64,000 nt of DNA from Ignavibacteria bacterium (GTDB taxonomy: Bacteria > Bacteroidota > Ignavibacteria > Kapaibacteriales > UBA2268): the NCBI GenBank assembly GCA_026416955.1, contig JAOAEE010000027.1, forward strand, positions 89,717 through 153,716, in the 5' to 3' direction. Positions 39,335 through 48,368 of this stretch are shown piece after piece. The translations under genes were made by a program, and so were the position numbers. Each line of letters starts with the position of its first letter. The stretch's first letter is position 1. The notes beneath the pieces are model-generated. The model was not told where the DNA came from. It worked only from the letters and a program-made list of their open reading frames with translations, and ran no database searches.

Positions 39335-42121
39335 ATGGCAAAACTTTTTTCAAAAATCAATTTTAATTTTTTACTTCTATTTTTAGTGTTTTTTGTTATA
39401 GGTTTTGGGGTTTATCTTCAATTCAAATCAGTTTCCTTACCCACAGACGAGAACTTTTTTTCTGACCCACCATCTAAAATTATTAACATAGAAAAAATAG
39501 TTGGTTTTCAAAGGGCTGAGGAAGGAACTCTACAAGATTTTATCCCAGAAGGCAGTTTGATAGTTTCTATTAATGGAATAAACGTTTCGGACACTTTTAG
39601 CCTTAGCAAAATTTTATCAATACTCAAAAATGAGGTACGAGTTAAATTCTACGATAGAGAGAAAAATTTAATACGCAATATTTTTGTCGAAAAAGAGGAT
39701 TTATTTTTAGAGAACTTCCGTTATCTACCATCTGCCGTCATTATCTTTTGGGTAAAACCCGATGGACCTAGTGCAAAGGCTGGTCTTCAACCCGGGGATT
39801 TAATTCTTTCTATCAATAATAAAAAATTTTCAAATTCCCGCGAAGCCGATTTGATACTTATTAACTCCGACCCTAGCAAACCTTTGCTCTACGAAATACT
39901 TCGTGGTAATAACAAAATTTACAAGGAAGTTAAATTATCTACTTTCAATATATCTTTTGATGCAATTTTTCGTTATTTTGTAGCAACAATTTTTCTATTT
40001 TTTTGTTTATTTCTTGGTTTCAAGCACAACGAGTACTTCCCCATTCGTCTCCTTTCCCTATCCTTTTTATTCATTTCTGCAATTCTGCTTTCCATTTACT
40101 CACGCAGTGGAGAAAGTTTTTTACTTGGAAAACTTTGGCTAATTATTGTCGCATTTTCTTTGAGCTTTTCGTTCGCCTTTTTAGCACACTTCTTGTTGTA
40201 TTTTCCGACTGAACAGAAACGCCTCCTTCAAAGAAAAAGTATTGTCCGAAACATTTACCTCATTGCTACCTTAATGTTTTTTCTAATTATTATTTCCTAT
40301 GTTAGTCAATTAAACCTTTGGACAAATATTATTTCAAATTTCTCTTTTTTACCTATTGTTGGATATCGTATTTATTTAAACTTTCGGTATAAAAAAGAAA
40401 TTTTACCCGATAAACGAAAAATTGGGAAAAAACTAGTATTTTACCTTGTTTTTCCATTATTAACTATTCTATTATTTTTAATGTCCTTTAGGTATTTCCC
40501 TGAATTTACTAACCATATTGCAATTATTTTTTATGCTTTGTTGGCTTTGCTTCCTATATTTATTTTTTATCTTTTCAATAAGTATAATTTTTATGGAATT
40601 TCTTATAGAATTAGAAGGCATTTTCTATATAATACATTAAAATTTGCAATAAATACTTTGTTTTTGCTGATTATTATTATCACAATTTACTTCCTCAGTA
40701 TTACAACAATAAAATTTCCGAACTTGCACCGGGCTGGAACCCGAATTGAAGTCCTGAACAAACCACTACCCCCCGATAAGAATATTCAATATGAAAAAGT
40801 TGCTATTATTTTAACATCCCTTGCTTTCATTTTTCTCATTCTTTTTGCAAGAAAAAAAATAAATTATTTTCTGCTAAAAAAATTCCATTATGCAAAGTTC
40901 GACTACAAGAAGACAGCCAACGAACTTTCTGAATTAATTATCCACAATTTAAGCTTGGAAAACATTGCAAAAAATGTTGTTAAAGAACTGGAAAATACAT
41001 TGCTATTGAAAAAAGGTTGCTTATTGATATACAAGGACAACAATCTTTGTTGCACAGAATTTTTTAATGAACTGGACTATCATTTCAAAGATAAGATTAG
41101 AGATAATTTTAACATTATTTATAATTATTCAAAAGAAATCAACGATTTTAATTCTATCGAAATAATTGCTGAACCATTTGGAAAAGAATTACTTGCGGCA
41201 AAATACTTTTACTTTCTTCCAATAAAACACACTAAAGCATTAGTAGGAACATTGTTGTTGGGAGAGAAGCTTTCCGAAACAAAATACACTTACGATGATA
41301 TTGAATTTTTAGAAATAATATCGAAAAACATAGCTATTGCCATCGAAAACTCTTTCCTTGCCGAAGAACTTGCTAAACAAGAAAGATATAAGAACGAACT
41401 TGAAATAGCGCAAAAAATTCAACTTGCTTCGCTACCCAAAAAGATGCCAGAAATCCCGGGATTATCTATTTCTGCTCTTACTCTTCCAGCTTTCGAGGTC
41501 GGAGGCGACTTTTTCGACTTTCTTCAAAACGGAGAGAAACTTACAATTGCAGTTGGGGATGTAAGTGGGAAAGGAACTTCCGCTGCGCTTTATATGTCCA
41601 AGGTTCAAGGCATTTTCCGAACTCTAAATGAATTTAACCTATCATTATTAGATATGCTTGTAAAGGCAAACGATTTGCTTCGCAACAACATCGAGAAGAA
41701 CTACTTTATTTCTGCTCTTCTATGCCAATTCGATACAAAAAAAGCTTCGGCTTCTTTAGTACGCGCTGGACATTTAGGGCTCTTCTACTTCGATAGTATT
41801 AATCAAACAGTAAACAAACTTTTGCCAAAAGGAGTTGCACTTGGCGTTTTCCCTTCAAACAAATTTGCAAGAGAACTAGAAACTTTTACATTTTCCTACA
41901 ACAAGGACGACCTTTTTGTTTTTGTTACCGACGGAGTTTTAGAAAGAATGGAAAATGGAATGGTCGTTTCTAACGAGAATTTATTAATCGAAACAATAAA
42001 GAAATACCAAAAACTCGAAGCCAATTCACTTACAGAGAAGATATTAACCGAGGTATGTTTCGTTGGTAGTAATTCAACTCTTTTCGACGACTTGACAATT
42101 CTTGTTGTGAAACCAAACTAA
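39335..42121 (+). CDS. membrane PDZ-GAF-SpoIIE (PP2C-type) phosphatase
   Basis: N-terminal TM; PDZ-like 'VKPDGPSAKAGLQPGDLILSINN'; multi-TM core; GAF-like region; C-terminal RsbU/SpoIIE 'QKIQLASLPKKMPEIPGLSISALTLPAFEVGGDFFDFL...IAVGDVSGKGTSAALYMSKVQGIFR...FVFVTDGVLERM'. Confidence 0.92.
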   Translation: MAKLFSKINFNFLLLFLVFFVIGFGVYLQFKSVSLPTDENFFSDPPSKIINIEKIVGFQRAEEGTLQDFIPEGSLIVSINGINVSDTFSLSKILSILKNEVRVKFYDREKNLIRNIFVEKEDLFLENFRYLPSAVIIFWVKPDGPSAKAGLQPGDLILSINNKKFSNSREADLILINSDPSKPLLYEILRGNNKIYKEVKLSTFNISFDAIFRYFVATIFLFFCLFLGFKHNEYFPIRLLSLSFLFISAILLSIYSRSGESFLLGKLWLIIVAFSLSFSFAFLAHFLLYFPTEQKRLLQRKSIVRNIYLIATLMFFLIIISYVSQLNLWTNIISNFSFLPIVGYRIYLNFRYKKEILPDKRKIGKKLVFYLVFPLLTILLFLMSFRYFPEFTNHIAIIFYALLALLPIFIFYLFNKYNFYGISYRIRRHFLYNTLKFAINTLFLLIIIITIYFLSITTIKFPNLHRAGTRIEVLNKPLPPDKNIQYEKVAIILTSLAFIFLILFARKKINYFLLKKFHYAKFDYKKTANELSELIIHNLSLENIAKNVVKELENTLLLKKGCLLIYKDNNLCCTEFFNELDYHFKDKIRDNFNIIYNYSKEINDFNSIEIIAEPFGKELLAAKYFYFLPIKHTKALVGTLLLGEKLSETKYTYDDIEFLEIISKNIAIAIENSFLAEELAKQERYKNELEIAQKIQLASLPKKMPEIPGLSISALTLPAFEVGGDFFDFLQNGEKLTIAVGDVSGKGTSAALYMSKVQGIFRTLNEFNLSLLDMLVKANDLLRNNIEKNYFISALLCQFDTKKASASLVRAGHLGLFYFDSINQTVNKLLPKGVALGVFPSNKFARELETFTFSYNKDDLFVFVTDGVLERMENGMVVSNENLLIETIKKYQKLEANSLTEKILTEVCFVGSNSTLFDDLTILVVKPN

Positions 42122-42444
42122 TGGAAAACCAAGACCTTTACGAAAAAGTATTCGAGATAGTTCGCAAAATACCAAAGGGTAAAGTTACAACCTACGGACA
42201 TATAGCTAAAGCAATTGGGATAAAAATGTCCGCAAGAATGGTTGGTTGGGCTCTAAATTCCATTGCGTTCACAAGCACAGACATTCCCGCCCACCGTGTA
42301 GTTAATCGCAACGGAGAACTTACGGGAAAAAGATATTTCCCTAGTCCAAATTATATGAAAGAAATGCTTGTTTCCGAAGGAGTTACATTTATCGACGACC
42401 GTGTTGACCTTTCGAAACACCTTTGGGTACCAAAAGTAGAATGA
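42121..42444 (+). CDS. MGMT-domain alkyltransferase-like (ATL) protein
   Basis: 'VFEIVRKIPKGKVTTYGHIAKAIGIKMSARMVGWALNS...DIPAHRVVNRNGELTGK'; PAHRV replaces the catalytic PCHRV. Confidence 0.93.
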   Translation: MENQDLYEKVFEIVRKIPKGKVTTYGHIAKAIGIKMSARMVGWALNSIAFTSTDIPAHRVVNRNGELTGKRYFPSPNYMKEMLVSEGVTFIDDRVDLSKHLWVPKVE

Positions 42445-42531
42445 CACTCCTCTATCTATGTTATTCATTTAATACTTTAATTTAGAAACAAACTTCGTAA
42501 GTGAAAATTATATCTTTCTTAAAATATTTCA

Positions 42532-42747
42532 CTATGAATCGACATTTTCTTCTTGTAAAATAATATACTCGAACTTTACAAATTCAAAGGATGAAAATTG
42601 CCATTGACCACGAACGATAATACCATCATTCTTAAATGGTTTTATCAGAATTCTGTCATTTGGATTAACCTTTAACCCACGAACATAGTTATCCCCAAAG
42701 TACTCCACATAATGCAAAAAAAAAATTGAACTACAACAAAAAATCAT
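42532..42747 (-). CDS. small hypothetical ORF (71 aa), possibly degraded
   Basis: Only intergenic ORF; no recognised motif; contains an A10/T10 homopolymer. Confidence 0.3.
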   Translation of the reverse strand: MIFCCSSIFFLHYVEYFGDNYVRGLKVNPNDRILIKPFKNDGIIVRGQWQFSSFEFVKFEYIILQEENVDS

Positions 42748-42788
42748 TAAACTTTGTTAGTAATCTTTACCAATAAGAAACCTTAATT

Positions 42789-43760
42789 CTAAATTGAACT
42801 TCGAACAATATCGTGGAGTCGGATTACTCCTATGCATTTATAATCATTATCAACAACTGGAAGGACATTAATCTGGCTTTCACGTTGCTCCATCAAAGAA
42901 AGTGCTTCCCCCAACAATGCAGAATAATGAATTTTTATTGGATTCTTAGTCATAACATCGGAAACTTTGAGTTCGTCGATGTTATGATATTTCTGCAAAG
43001 TTCGTCGAACATCGCCATCGGTAATAATTCCAAGCAATTTATTATCATTGTCAACAACACAAACACAACCTAGTTTCTTGTTCGTAATTTCGATTACAGA
43101 TTCTCGGAATGTATTTTCGGGACGAATTAAAGGCAAATTTTCGCCTTTGTGCATAACGTCCTCGACACGAAGAATTAGATTTCTTCCAAGTTGCCCAAGG
43201 GGATGCTGACGTGCAAAATCCTCTAAAGTTAAATTTTTTACTTTCATAACGCAAGCAGCCAAGGCATCTCCAACAGCAAGTGCTACCATCGCACTCGAGG
43301 TCGGAACAATATTTAATGGACAAGCCTCGCGTTCAACTTTGGCCAATATTGTAACATCCGAGTTTTTGGCAAGAAAAGAGTGCTCGTTGCCTACTATCGA
43401 TATTATCTTTGCTCCTCTGTTTTTCAAGAACGGAACCAATTGGACAATTTCCTCTGTTGAACCACTTTTCGAAAGTAGAATTGCCAAATCTCCTTGCGAA
43501 ACAATTCCAATATCGCCGTGAAGTGCATCCACTGAATGCATAAAAACGCAAGGCAAACCGATAGAAAGAAAGGTTCCAGCAATTTTTCGGCCTATTATGC
43601 CGCTTTTTCCAATTCCCGATACAATTATTTTTTCTGCTGTAACAATAAGTTCAACCGCTCGGAGAAAATTTTCGTCGAGCGAATCCATAAGCATTTGTAG
43701 TGAATTAATTTCCCTTTGCAAAGTTTCCTTTGCAACCGACAGTAGAAAGTCCTTATCCAT
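42789..43760 (-). CDS. kdsD: arabinose-5-phosphate isomerase (SIS + tandem CBS)
   Basis: 'VSGIGKSGIIGRKIAGTFLSIGLPCVFMHSVDALHGDIGIV', 'LSKSGSTEEIVQLVPFL', 'DFARQHPLGQLGRNLILRVEDVM', two CBS domains. Confidence 0.96.
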   Translation of the reverse strand: MDKDFLLSVAKETLQREINSLQMLMDSLDENFLRAVELIVTAEKIIVSGIGKSGIIGRKIAGTFLSIGLPCVFMHSVDALHGDIGIVSQGDLAILLSKSGSTEEIVQLVPFLKNRGAKIISIVGNEHSFLAKNSDVTILAKVEREACPLNIVPTSSAMVALAVGDALAACVMKVKNLTLEDFARQHPLGQLGRNLILRVEDVMHKGENLPLIRPENTFRESVIEITNKKLGCVCVVDNDNKLLGIITDGDVRRTLQKYHNIDELKVSDVMTKNPIKIHYSALLGEALSLMEQRESQINVLPVVDNDYKCIGVIRLHDIVRSSI

Positions 43761-43772
43761 ATTTCACCGAAA

Positions 43773-44117
43773 TCAACCTGGTGGCCAAGAAAACTTTCTC
43801 CCTCCAAGAAGGTGCAGATGCAGATGATAAACTGCTTGTCCAGCGTCCTTGTTGCAATTCATTACAAGACGATAGCCACTTTCGGCAATATTAAATTCCT
43901 TTGCTAATTTCTTTGCTACAAGGAATAATTTTCCAATCAAAGGCGCATCTTCTTCGTTAATATCATTCACAGTAGGAATTTCCTTTTTGGGTATAATCAA
44001 AACGTGAATAGGAGCCTGCGGAGCAATATCTTTGAAGGCCAAAACTTCATCGTCTTCGTAAACAATTTCTGCGCTAATTTCTTTTCTAATTATTTTGGAA
44101 AAGACCGTGTCGCCCAT
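43773..44117 (-). CDS. HIT-family (histidine triad) protein
   Basis: '[43 protein letters not shown]...[28 protein letters not shown]'; SD GAGGTGC before ATG at 44117. Confidence 0.95.
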   Translation of the reverse strand: MGDTVFSKIIRKEISAEIVYEDDEVLAFKDIAPQAPIHVLIIPKKEIPTVNDINEEDAPLIGKLFLVAKKLAKEFNIAESGYRLVMNCNKDAGQAVYHLHLHLLGGRKFSWPPG

Positions 44118-44335
44118 AATGCACCTCAACATAAAATGCAAATTATAAAATTTTATAAAAATTTTTGAGAATTTGTGCGTTGTTCCTCAAATTCTTTTCA
44201 AACTTTTATTTCTTATTTTGCACCTAATTCAGTTATTCGTTTTAAAATTCTACATTTCCTAAAAAAACAATTTACCTTCTACTAATGAAAAATAACAGTA
44301 CAAGGTAAAAAAGAGAAATTATCAGTAAATATGGA

Positions 44336-45127
44336 TTAAACAATTTTTGTTGCTCTTTCTTGCAAGTATTTTTCTTGCTCGGCAATTGGAAGAGAAGCAA
44401 GCAATTTAGAACGGACAACAGAAGGAACTTCCCCAAGTTGAATTGCAAGGGTTCCATCCAAAATCATTTGCATTAGTTCAACTTCTTCGAGATGTAAAAC
44501 TCTGAGCTTGTCACCAATAGGAAGCCAAAGAAGATTTGCTAAAATTATTCCCCACATTGTAGCAATAAAAGCGGTGGCTATGTGGCGAATAAGAACAGTC
44601 GGGTCGCTTCCAGCAGATGCAAGAGTAGCAATCAAACCCATTACTGTACCAATAATTCCCATTGTAGGAGAATAGCCACCAAGTTTTTGAAACAAAGTAA
44701 TATTTACATTGTGGCGTTCGGTCATATAACCAACTTCAGTCTCGGCAAGTTTTTGCAACTCTTGAGGGTCAATTCCATCAATCATTAGGGTAAAAAGTCT
44801 TTTCATATAAGGATGTTTCAGCTCTTCCAACCGTCTTTCAAGGGCAAGAATCCCTTCTTTCCTCGAAAAAATAGATAACTCCACAAACTGGTCGATAATT
44901 TCTAATTTATCATATCGTTTTGGATAAAGAGCAATCCAAATTAATTTTGGCATTCTAGCCATAACCTCGACCGAGGTACCAGCTAAACCAGCAGCAAGAG
45001 TTCCACCGACGACAATTAGAAGAGCTGGACCGAGAAAAATAGACTCGAGGGAACCACTTTCCCAAACAAAAGCACCAAAAACAGCAATAAAACCAAATAA
45101 AAGCGCAATTCCGCTCGAAAACCTCAT
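44336..45127 (-). CDS. motA: flagellar motor stator protein MotA
   Basis: 'LGPALLIVVGGTLAAGLAG', 'RRLEELKHPYMKRLFTLMIDGIDP', 'YSPTMGIIGTVMGLIATLASAGSDPTVLIRHIATAFIATMWGIILANLLWLPIGDKL'. Confidence 0.96.
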   Translation of the reverse strand: MRFSSGIALLFGFIAVFGAFVWESGSLESIFLGPALLIVVGGTLAAGLAGTSVEVMARMPKLIWIALYPKRYDKLEIIDQFVELSIFSRKEGILALERRLEELKHPYMKRLFTLMIDGIDPQELQKLAETEVGYMTERHNVNITLFQKLGGYSPTMGIIGTVMGLIATLASAGSDPTVLIRHIATAFIATMWGIILANLLWLPIGDKLRVLHLEEVELMQMILDGTLAIQLGEVPSVVRSKLLASLPIAEQEKYLQERATKIV

Positions 45128-45134
45128 CTATCGT

Positions 45135-46130
45135 TTACCTCAGAAAGTCGAAAAGAGTAACTTGGGTAAGCCGAGCAGCAACTTGCAAAGTAAACTGTAA
45201 TGCAGTTTGGTCTTTATTCAACTGAATAGTTGTAGCAGCATAATCAGTATCCGATACTTTCGATTTATATCCTTCTAGGGCTGTCAACAATGTAGCACTC
45301 TGGTCTTTCAACGCTTCAAATCTACTTAGCAATATACCATTTCGGGAATTTACACTATTAATTTTGTCATACATTTTGCCAATTTCTTTTTGGTAATCGT
45401 TTAATTTACTCAAATCTTCTGTATTAAACAAATCGTTTGGACCACGCAAAGAACCGTCTTTATTGTATGTTAATAAATTATATAGTTCGATTACTTTATT
45501 TAAAGCAACAAGTGTTTCGTCTCCAAATAGTTCGTCGGCTGTCGTGTTGATTATTTCGGCAGATACTTTACTTGTATTTACAATTATCTTTTTCGTATTC
45601 CCTTTGAAAATAACTCTTAATCCAGAGGGATTTTCGGAGCTTGGTGGGTCTTGAACAATTTCAAAGGGTAATTTATTAGCAGAACTTGGCGGAGAAACAA
45701 TATCTTCGGAATTTAGTACATTACCAGCAAATAAAAACTGACCATCGAAATCAGAATTTAAATCCTTGATAATATCGTCGAGCAAACCTCTTATTTGTTT
45801 ACCCAAGGTTGAAACATCTTGTGCAACCCCAATTTGTGTCGAAGAAATTGCAACCTCCCGAATTTTTTGAACATTGCTCGATATAGTATCGAGAGTATCG
45901 ATTGTATGTTGCAAAAAGTTAATTGAATAATCAATATTTTTTCTGTATTGCTGTTGTTGGTTGATTTGGTTTTCGAACCTTTTCTTTTGCACAAGCAAAT
46001 TAGGAGTATCGGATATATCGACTACTTGCTTTCCAGTTGCAAGTCGTAATTCATTCAAATGTTTCCGACTTTGAATTTCCTGGATGGAAGATTGAATTGG
46101 AATGTATTTCGAGAATTGAGTAACACGCAT
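45135..46130 (-). CDS. flgL: flagellar hook-associated protein FlgL
   Basis: N-terminal flagellin-like 'LRLATGKQVVDISDTPNLLVQKKRFENQINQQQQY' and conserved C-terminal helix; next to flgK. Confidence 0.9.
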   Translation of the reverse strand: MRVTQFSKYIPIQSSIQEIQSRKHLNELRLATGKQVVDISDTPNLLVQKKRFENQINQQQQYRKNIDYSINFLQHTIDTLDTISSNVQKIREVAISSTQIGVAQDVSTLGKQIRGLLDDIIKDLNSDFDGQFLFAGNVLNSEDIVSPPSSANKLPFEIVQDPPSSENPSGLRVIFKGNTKKIIVNTSKVSAEIINTTADELFGDETLVALNKVIELYNLLTYNKDGSLRGPNDLFNTEDLSKLNDYQKEIGKMYDKINSVNSRNGILLSRFEALKDQSATLLTALEGYKSKVSDTDYAATTIQLNKDQTALQFTLQVAARLTQVTLFDFLR

Positions 46131-46134
46131 ACTA

Positions 46135-47574
46135 CTACCTACCTAAGTTGACCAATGTAGCAAGAATGTCGTTTGTTGTGGTAACAACTCTGCTTGCTGC
46201 CTCGAACGCTTTTTGGAACTTCATTAAATTTATTGCTTCTTCATCTAAATTGACACCGATTAGTGATTCTCTTTGATTAAGAAGTTGTTCGTTTGCAGTT
46301 TTTGAAATTGTGTAAAGGTTCGAAATTTGTTCTCCAAGACTTCCAATTTGACCTATCAAATTTGTTAAGTAATCGTCTGGCTTTTGATTGTCGAGAAATG
46401 TATTATCATTTGATATTGCAGAAATCTGTTTGGCAATTAATGCATTACCATTTTCGTTGGGATTTGAGGAAATCGGCAGTTTCCTGGGGTCCGATACAAT
46501 TTGACTATTTACGCTTGTGGAGGCAATGCTCAAATTACCAACATAAGTAAATATCGCCCTACCGGGAGGACTTGCACCGCTATCGTCTAATCCATACCCA
46601 GTTTCTGCCAATGAATTTACCCGGTTTACCAAAGTTGCAAAGAATTTTTCCAATGTAGTAGCAACAGAAAATTTCCCCGAAGAGTCTTTGTCGTCGAATG
46701 TAGAATTATAATGTTCGATTAAACTAAAAATTTTTCCATTTTGTAAATTTATCGTAGCAAGTTCTTTCCCCGAAGGATCAGTTTTTAGTAAAGAAATAGT
46801 TCTTTCTTGGGTAACTTGGTCAACAGTTTCTTTCAATTTCAATTGATTATAATTCGTTCCGGTAACAAGATTAATCCCATTTGCAAAGACATTAATTGTT
46901 CCATAGTCTCCTTGGGTGATGTTGATATCGAGTAACTTACTCAATTCCTCGACCTTAGTTGCTCTTTGGTCGAAGAGGGTTTGGTTGTCTCCCTCAAGTT
47001 TCGATTTTGTCGATGCAATTTTATAATTCAAATTAGCAATTTCCTTTATTAGTTTATTTGCTTGGGTAACGCTATCACTTGCATCCTTGTAAATTTGACT
47101 TCGAGTTTCTTGCAACTGAGAGGCAATTTCGCGAAAACGCAGAACCATAGTTTGTGCAATGTTAATTGTTCTTTGTCGCAGCGAAACATCGGTTGGTTTG
47201 TAGGTTAAATCTTCAAATGAGTTAAAAAATTCAGAAACAATTGAATTAAGGGAATTTTCTCCCGGTTCACCAAAAATTACGGACAGTCTTTGAACGATAG
47301 TATCATCAGTTTCAAGGGTGCTTAAATGTGAATAACTTCTGCGGATTTGTCGGTCGAAAAATTCCTCCCTAAAAGTTCTAAGTTTACTAACTAAAACACC
47401 ATTACCAACAAAGCCATTCCGCGAAGGTAGTGGTTCCCCTTCCGTAAAATTCGGAACTCGACGAGAATATCCCGGCGTATTAACATTTGCAATATTCCCA
47501 CTTGTTGCATCCAGACCTAAACGCTGTGCAATAAGTGCTCGTTTCGCAATTTCCAAAGAGGGTGAAATTCCCAT
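46135..47574 (-). CDS. flgK: flagellar hook-associated protein FlgK
   Basis: 'SLEIAKRALIAQRLGLDATSGNIANVNTPGYSRRVPNF', C-terminal 'GVNLDEEAINLMKFQKAFEAASRVVTTTNDILATLVNLGR'. Confidence 0.96.
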   Translation of the reverse strand: MGISPSLEIAKRALIAQRLGLDATSGNIANVNTPGYSRRVPNFTEGEPLPSRNGFVGNGVLVSKLRTFREEFFDRQIRRSYSHLSTLETDDTIVQRLSVIFGEPGENSLNSIVSEFFNSFEDLTYKPTDVSLRQRTINIAQTMVLRFREIASQLQETRSQIYKDASDSVTQANKLIKEIANLNYKIASTKSKLEGDNQTLFDQRATKVEELSKLLDINITQGDYGTINVFANGINLVTGTNYNQLKLKETVDQVTQERTISLLKTDPSGKELATINLQNGKIFSLIEHYNSTFDDKDSSGKFSVATTLEKFFATLVNRVNSLAETGYGLDDSGASPPGRAIFTYVGNLSIASTSVNSQIVSDPRKLPISSNPNENGNALIAKQISAISNDNTFLDNQKPDDYLTNLIGQIGSLGEQISNLYTISKTANEQLLNQRESLIGVNLDEEAINLMKFQKAFEAASRVVTTTNDILATLVNLGR

Positions 47575-47576
47575 CG

Positions 47577-47927
47577 CTATTCTTTATGCTTAATTTGATT
47601 TTCTATAAGTCTATTGATTTCTTCTACTTGTCGAATCAAATCTTGGGTCGAAACTTTTCTCATACTTTTCAACATTCCTAAATATTTTTTGCATTGCTCA
47701 AGGGATTCTTTGGCAATAACAAAATTCCTCAGCTTTGAAATTGTTTTTCCAGATTTTAAGCCTTCCTCGAGTAGGTTAGGAACATCTTGCACACATTGTC
47801 TCAACATACTTTGCATATTGTAAATATCCCCATTCAATCTTTTCGAAAGTTCGTTGATAGTCGAAACAAACAAATTTACCTTTCTTTTTAAATATATAGC
47901 CTTTTGATTTTCCGAATTTATTTTCAT
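47577..47927 (-). CDS. small helical protein between flgK and flgN (four-helix-bundle-like)
   Basis: All-helical sequence; strong SD GGAGGT before ATG at 47927; 'MLRQCVQDVPNLLEEGLKSGKTISKLRNFVIAKESLEQCKKYLGMLKSM' resembles S23/avd-type four-helix bundle proteins. Confidence 0.75.
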   Translation of the reverse strand: MKINSENQKAIYLKRKVNLFVSTINELSKRLNGDIYNMQSMLRQCVQDVPNLLEEGLKSGKTISKLRNFVIAKESLEQCKKYLGMLKSMRKVSTQDLIRQVEEINRLIENQIKHKE

Positions 47928-47937
47928 TTTACCTCCA

Positions 47938-48366
47938 TTATATTCTAACATTACAAACAGAACTACTTGAATTGGATAAACTCGATAAAATATCATTGAT
48001 ACAACTTAAAGCACGATTCGACAATAACTTGTTCAATGAATTGATGCTTGCTAACCTTTCTATAATCTCCCTCATTTCTTCCTTTTTTTCTAATGTCTCG
48101 TTAGGTATTTCAATAATATTGGCAAGTTCGCTCAATTTAATTGTGTATGCTTGTTTTCTTGTTAATTTCAAATTATTTACCAAAAAATTTAATCTTTCGG
48201 TTTCAAAATTTTTTAAATCCCTCGACATTTCCGACAATTTTATAGCCGTTCGTTCAACTGTATTAATATCGTAGCGTATTAATGCAACTTTTTGTTCTTC
48301 GGCAACCTTCAACATATCTTTTAGTATTTCATATTCTTTGTTTATTATCTCAGATAAATTTCTCAT
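47938..48366 (-). CDS. flgN: FlgN-like flagellar chaperone
   Basis: Helical 142 aa: 'EYEILKDMLKVAEEQKVALIRYDINTVERTAIKLSEMSRDLKNFETER'; adjacent to flgK/flgL. Confidence 0.75.
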   Translation of the reverse strand: MRNLSEIINKEYEILKDMLKVAEEQKVALIRYDINTVERTAIKLSEMSRDLKNFETERLNFLVNNLKLTRKQAYTIKLSELANIIEIPNETLEKKEEMREIIERLASINSLNKLLSNRALSCINDILSSLSNSSSSVCNVRI

Positions 48367-48368
48367 CT

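Noticed and set aside
44272-44457. 61-aa minus-strand ORF overlapping the motA 3' end
   Set aside because: Out of frame with motA and mostly overlapping it; low-complexity hydrophobic translation.
47938-47996. Upstream start (47996) for the four-helix protein, overlapping flgN by ~59 bp
   Set aside because: The internal ATG at 47927 has a strong GGAGGT SD and removes the overlap; the extra N-terminal residues look non-native.
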